NCBI RefSeq assembly: GCF_024494355.1
Contig: NZ_JAKNQY010000002.1
Coordinates: 415,850 to 461,059 of the forward strand
Reading direction: 5' to 3'
DNA from: Pseudomonas sp. Q11
GTDB taxonomy: Bacteria; Pseudomonadota; Gammaproteobacteria; Pseudomonadales; Pseudomonadaceae
DNA: 45,210 bases
Both the position numbers and the translations under genes were made by a program. A model generated the notes under the pieces. That model was not told the origin of the DNA and did not search any database. It saw only the letters and a program-made list of their open reading frames with translations. Each line of letters opens with the position of its first letter. Positions within the stretch are counted from its first letter, which is position 1. Below are positions 42,475 through 45,210 of the stretch, piece by piece.

Positions 42475-43422
42475 GTGCGTTTGAACATCTTCAGCATTGC
42501 TTCCCCTGAGGCCACGCCTCAGGCCCGACTGGCCAGCGAGGCCCAAGACTGGTTGATCCTGCTGACCTCCGGCCGCGCCACCGTGGCCGATGCCCGGGCC
42601 CTGCGCCATTGGTGCGGACAAAGTCCCGAACACGCTCAGGCGTTCGAGCAAGCCAAGGCTCTGTGGCACGGGCTGCAACCGGCCGCCGAGGCGGTGCAGG
42701 CGCCACGACATTTCGGACGACGGGCGTTGCTTGGCGGCGCGATCGCGGCGTCGGCAGGTTTTCTGTTGATCCGGGCCACGGTGCCTGGTGGGGTTTCCGG
42801 ACTCGCTGCCGACTACGTCACCGAGGTTGGCGAACAGCGCCGGGTGGAACTGGCCAAGGGTGTCAGTCTTGAGCTTAATACCCAAACCCGCCTCAGCCGC
42901 CGTCAGTTGGCCGATGGAGGGGAAGGACTGGAGTTGCTCGGTGGCGAAGTTGAAGTGCTGGGAAGCAGTGCTTCGACGGTCAGCGTCCAGGCCGGCGCCG
43001 GCTGGATCAGCGCCGCCCGGGCTCGGTTCAATATCCGCTACATCGACCAGAGTGTCTGCGCGACCTGTCTGGAAGGTGTGGTGCAGGTCCAGGTACGTGG
43101 CCAGAGTTTTCGCCTGGAGTCGGGCATGCAACTGACCTACGACAGCGGCCGGGTGGGCACTCCAAAGAATGCTGATGTGTCGGCGGCCACTGCCTGGCGC
43201 GAGCAGGTGCTGGTGTTCAACGACGCGACCCTGGCCAGCGTCATCGACGAAATAAACCGCTACCGTCCTGGCATGTTGCTGTTACTCAATCGCGAATTGG
43301 GCCAACGCAAGGTCCAGGCGCGGTTCCGTCTTGATCAACTGGCTGGCGTGGCGCTGTTGATCCGCGATGCCTATGGCGCCAAATGCACCGAGTTGCCGGG
43401 CGGGGTGGTGGTGCTGAGCTGA
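42475..43422 (+). CDS. vreR: VreR-type anti-sigma/sigma regulator (FecR family)
   Basis: 315 residues. The cytoplasmic N-terminal DUF4880 part (about 13-60, LASEAQDWLILLTSGRATVA, FEQAKALWHGL) holds the sigma factor. One membrane segment follows (about 84-102), preceded by R82-R83 in FGRRALLGGA, a twin-arginine pattern reported for Tat-dependent FecR proteins. The periplasmic FecR domain (about 110-220) and a C-terminal STN-like region (VIDEINRYRPGMLLL onward) complete it. The start is GTG 42475; TTG 42481 is an alternative, and no strong ribosome-binding site is seen. It lies 31 bp after vreI. Confidence 0.84.
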   Translation: MRLNIFSIASPEATPQARLASEAQDWLILLTSGRATVADARALRHWCGQSPEHAQAFEQAKALWHGLQPAAEAVQAPRHFGRRALLGGAIAASAGFLLIRATVPGGVSGLAADYVTEVGEQRRVELAKGVSLELNTQTRLSRRQLADGGEGLELLGGEVEVLGSSASTVSVQAGAGWISAARARFNIRYIDQSVCATCLEGVVQVQVRGQSFRLESGMQLTYDSGRVGTPKNADVSAATAWREQVLVFNDATLASVIDEINRYRPGMLLLLNRELGQRKVQARFRLDQLAGVALLIRDAYGAKCTELPGGVVVLS

Positions 43423-43440
43423 GTTCAGCGCTATCCGGAT

Positions 43441-43474
43441 GAGCCTCATTGCGAGCAGGTTCGCTCCCACACTG
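43441..43474. repeat. Single REP palindrome between vreR and hxcW
   Basis: CATTGCGAGCAGGTTCGCTCCCACA lies in the 61-bp gap between the convergent genes and could help transcription termination on both strands. Confidence 0.65.
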
Positions 43475-43483
43475 GGTTTGCCC

Positions 43484-44095
43484 TCACTCCAGCGGCCCCA
43501 ACACCTGCCGGTACTTTTCCACCCCTTGTGGCGTCTGCCGTGTCAGGCTGATTTCGATGCCCTGCGGGTTTTCCTGACGATTGCCGCTGAGCTTGCGCCA
43601 GCCTTTTTCCCTGTCCCAGTAACGCAGCCCTGCGTTGCTGACTTCGCTGAGCACCGCCACGCCCGCGCCAGGTGCCGGCAACGGGTAGCGGCTGCGGGCC
43701 TGGCCTTGGGCTCGGTAAAGCGTGTCTCCCTCGAGCCACCAGCGCACCCTTTGCAGCGTGCCTTCTTGAGCGGCGGCCACACGGATCACATCCAGGCGAA
43801 AACCCCGGCCTTCGGTGCTGCGCACGGTGAGGGCGGGTGGCGCGGTCGAGGGCGGGTCATCGACGCCGGGTTTTAACGGTTCGCTCAACTCGATGCTGGC
43901 GCGTAAAGCTACGTCGCGCTCCAATTGGTTCAACACCCGCAGTAAGGCTTCGGTCTGCTCGGTGCTGGCCTGCAAATGGCTGTCGGCCCGGGTGACGCTG
44001 TCCAGTCCGCGCCAGGCAATCAGGCTGACCACCGCCATCAGCAGAATCGCCACCATGACTTCAAGCAGGGTGAAGCCCGTCTCCCGGCCGCTCAT
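43484..44095 (-). CDS. hxcW: Type II secretion minor pseudopilin, GspJ type
   Basis: 203 residues from ATG 44095. A prepilin leader MSGRETG is cleaved after G7 by PilD, and F8 and E12 are the conserved +1 and +5 residues (GFTLLEVMVAILL). The rest is GspJ-like (IAWRGLDSVTRADSHLQAST, LLRVLNQLERDVALR). It sits at the tip of the pseudopilus with other minor pseudopilins. It overlaps the upstream gspH-type gene by 4 bp. Name and position follow the P. aeruginosa hxc locus, where hxcW lies next to vreR. Confidence 0.85.
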   Translation of the reverse strand: MSGRETGFTLLEVMVAILLMAVVSLIAWRGLDSVTRADSHLQASTEQTEALLRVLNQLERDVALRASIELSEPLKPGVDDPPSTAPPALTVRSTEGRGFRLDVIRVAAAQEGTLQRVRWWLEGDTLYRAQGQARSRYPLPAPGAGVAVLSEVSNAGLRYWDREKGWRKLSGNRQENPQGIEISLTRQTPQGVEKYRQVLGPLE

Positions 44096-44544
44096 TGAAT
44101 CTGCACCCGGCCAGCGGCGCTGCGCTGGACGTTTATGCTGTTCTGGCCGTCCGACAACCGAATGTCCAGGGGGGCGCCGATCCACTCGGCGCTCAACACC
44201 ACCCGCTGCCTGGGTTCCACCTGAACGTCCATGGACGGGCTCTGCCACCGGCGCGGGTGCAATTGTTGATCATCCTTGAAGCGATCCAGCCCCGGCCCTT
44301 GATCCTGCCGACGGCTGAAACCGAACCCCTTGGCATCCCAGCGCCAGCTAATCGGCCGGCCATCGACGCGGGCTTCGGTTTGGGCGAGCTGTAGCAGTTG
44401 CGCCAGCCGCTCAGCGTCCTGGCGCAACAACTTCAGCGGATCGGGTTTGATGCTCAGGCCCACCGCGGCGCTGGCGATGCCGATGATCACCAGTACCACC
44501 ATCAATTCGATCAGGGTGAAACCGTGTTGCTTGCCAAGGTTCAT
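44092..44544 (-). CDS. hxcU: Type II secretion minor pseudopilin, GspH type
   Basis: 150 residues from ATG 44544, with a strong AGGAG 10 bases before it. The short leader MNLGKQHG ends at G8, followed by FTLIELMVVLVIIGIASAAV with E13 at +5. A GspH-like body follows (DAERLAQLLQLAQTEARVDG, ISWRWDAKGFGFSR). It is the first of two co-transcribed minor pseudopilin genes. The GspI-type gene that usually stands between H and J is absent here and in the hxc layout lies beyond hxcP. Confidence 0.85.
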   Translation of the reverse strand: MNLGKQHGFTLIELMVVLVIIGIASAAVGLSIKPDPLKLLRQDAERLAQLLQLAQTEARVDGRPISWRWDAKGFGFSRRQDQGPGLDRFKDDQQLHPRRWQSPSMDVQVEPRQRVVLSAEWIGAPLDIRLSDGQNSINVQRSAAGRVQIQ

Positions 44545-44660
44545 GCGCGCTCCTTTGCGTCGATATTCATCCTGCACGGTGAAGATGATAAGGATGTGAA
44601 ATAAAACGGAGAGAATTGACGCGTACGCTGGAGACTGGAATAAAAAAGGATACCCAGACC
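44545..44660. promoter_or_regulatory. Divergent promoter region of hxcU and hxcP
   Basis: This 116-bp AT-richer region must hold both promoters. No PHO box as clear as the one before vreA was found. VreI-dependent promoters are expected here from the P. aeruginosa model, but I could not identify a consensus by eye. Confidence 0.35.
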
Positions 44661-45092
44661 ATGGCGTTCATCGAGCGTGTTTCCCCGGCGCAACTCCTCC
44701 AGGCACTGGGTCTGTTGGCGGCATTGGCCGGGGTGGCGACCTGGTCTTCGTTGCTGCTGACATCGGCCGAATCCCGCACGCCGGATGTTGCCCCGCAACG
44801 GTTGGCCGAGCGTTCCGATAATCCTGCACTGCAATGGTTCTCCAGCCAGCCGGCGCCGGTGGATATCAAGGTCAGCGGTGTGTTGGCCGGCGCTCGCGGG
44901 GCCGTGGCGATCCTCAGTCTCAACGACGGCCCACCGCGCAGTTTCCTGACGGGGGAGCGGGTGGCTCAAGGGGTGCGGCTGGTGTCGATCGAGGCGCAAG
45001 CGGTGGTGATCGAGCGGGGCAATCAGCAAACCAGACTGGCCTTGGCCCGATTGCCGGATTCGGTGGCTTTACCCTCACTCACCCGTCCTTGA
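44661..45092 (+). CDS. hxcP: Type II secretion protein, short GspC type
   Basis: 143 residues from ATG 44661, with AAAGGA upstream; TTG 44616 would add 15 residues. One membrane segment near the N-terminus (about 9-27, LLQALGLLAALAGVATW) is followed by the GspC homology region (VDIKVSGVLAGARGAVAIL, LTGERVAQGVRLVSIEAQAV). There is no C-terminal PDZ or coiled coil, so it is much shorter than XcpP/OutC, as is HxcP. It links the inner-membrane platform with the secretin. It is probably the first gene of a rightward hxc operon, whose other genes would lie beyond the window. Confidence 0.8.
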   Translation: MAFIERVSPAQLLQALGLLAALAGVATWSSLLLTSAESRTPDVAPQRLAERSDNPALQWFSSQPAPVDIKVSGVLAGARGAVAILSLNDGPPRSFLTGERVAQGVRLVSIEAQAVVIERGNQQTRLALARLPDSVALPSLTRP

Positions 45093-45140
45093 GATCACGA
45101 CGAACCCTTGCGGCAAGGGAACAAGCTCCCTCGACAAAAA
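45093..45140. repeat. REP-like element after hxcP
   Basis: TGCGGCAAGGGAACAAGCTCCCTCGAC resembles a single arm of the GGCGAGGGAGCTTGCTCCC REP family, diverged. It lies just after the hxcP stop codon. Confidence 0.45.
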
Positions 45141-45175
45141 GGGACCGTGTATAGCCGTAATGCTGTTCACTTAGG

Positions 45176-45210
45176 AAAAACGGCGCTTGTTTCAGAAATG
45201 AAAAGCGCCG
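45176..45210 (-). terminator. Terminator of a leftward gene beyond the window
   Basis: CGGCGCTT (45181-45188) pairs with AAGCGCCG (45203-45210). On the minus strand the hairpin is followed by TTTTTCC, a Rho-independent terminator. A leftward gene therefore probably lies to the right of the window, or hxcP is followed by a convergent gene. Confidence 0.6.

Overview
The window looks like a chromosomal segment of a fluorescent pseudomonad (Pseudomonas fluorescens group). The signs are GC-rich coding sequence, many REP/REPIN palindromes of the Pseudomonas type, A-rich Hfq/Crc-type sites in front of sugar genes, a xylAFGH/xylR locus of P. fluorescens layout, a near-recognisable P. fluorescens galactose dehydrogenase, and a Vre/Hxc locus arranged as in P. 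aeruginosa. All calls come from reading the sequence; no database search was run.

Layout. 1-365: REP array. 366-5531: a Gfo/Idh/MocA dehydrogenase and a three-gene CUT2-type sugar ABC importer; a perfect GGAA-N6-TTCC palindrome (1440-1453) before the importer points to inositol and an RpiR-type IolR. 5532-11669: mostly housekeeping and orphan genes, including a DksA2-like zinc-poor RNA polymerase regulator, a chemoreceptor with a C-terminal sensor-like domain, several small Pseudomonas proteins, an orphan glycine-betaine-type binding protein and a DUF3995 membrane protein. 11670-14013: a REPIN-rich stretch with a small DUF6124/DUF3077-type gene behind a strongly structured leader, then an epoxide hydrolase. 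14203-20914: the D-xylose locus (xylA-xylF-xylG-xylH leftwards, xylR rightwards), without xylB. 21156-23583: a small lipoprotein, a DeoR-type regulator and a galactose 1-dehydrogenase.

23695-35935 reads as one signalling and efflux neighbourhood. It holds an EmrAB/OMF-type tripartite exporter, a receiver-only response regulator, an 1839-residue fusion of pseudokinase, AAA ATPase, GAF, PAS and histidine kinase, an LRAT-fold (NlpC/P60-like) protein, and a FixJ-type response regulator. Inverted repeats of the form YATAC-N4-GT lie before the exporter, before the receiver gene and before the LRAT gene, which suggests a shared regulon.

36207-45210 is a secretion region: a complete type I secretion operon (ABC, MFP, OMP) with no substrate gene in view, a small exported protein, and the cell-surface-signalling trio vreA-vreI-vreR behind a good PHO box. 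After them come the start of an Hxc-type type II secretion cluster (hxcW and hxcU leftwards, hxcP rightwards). The window ends inside or next to that cluster.
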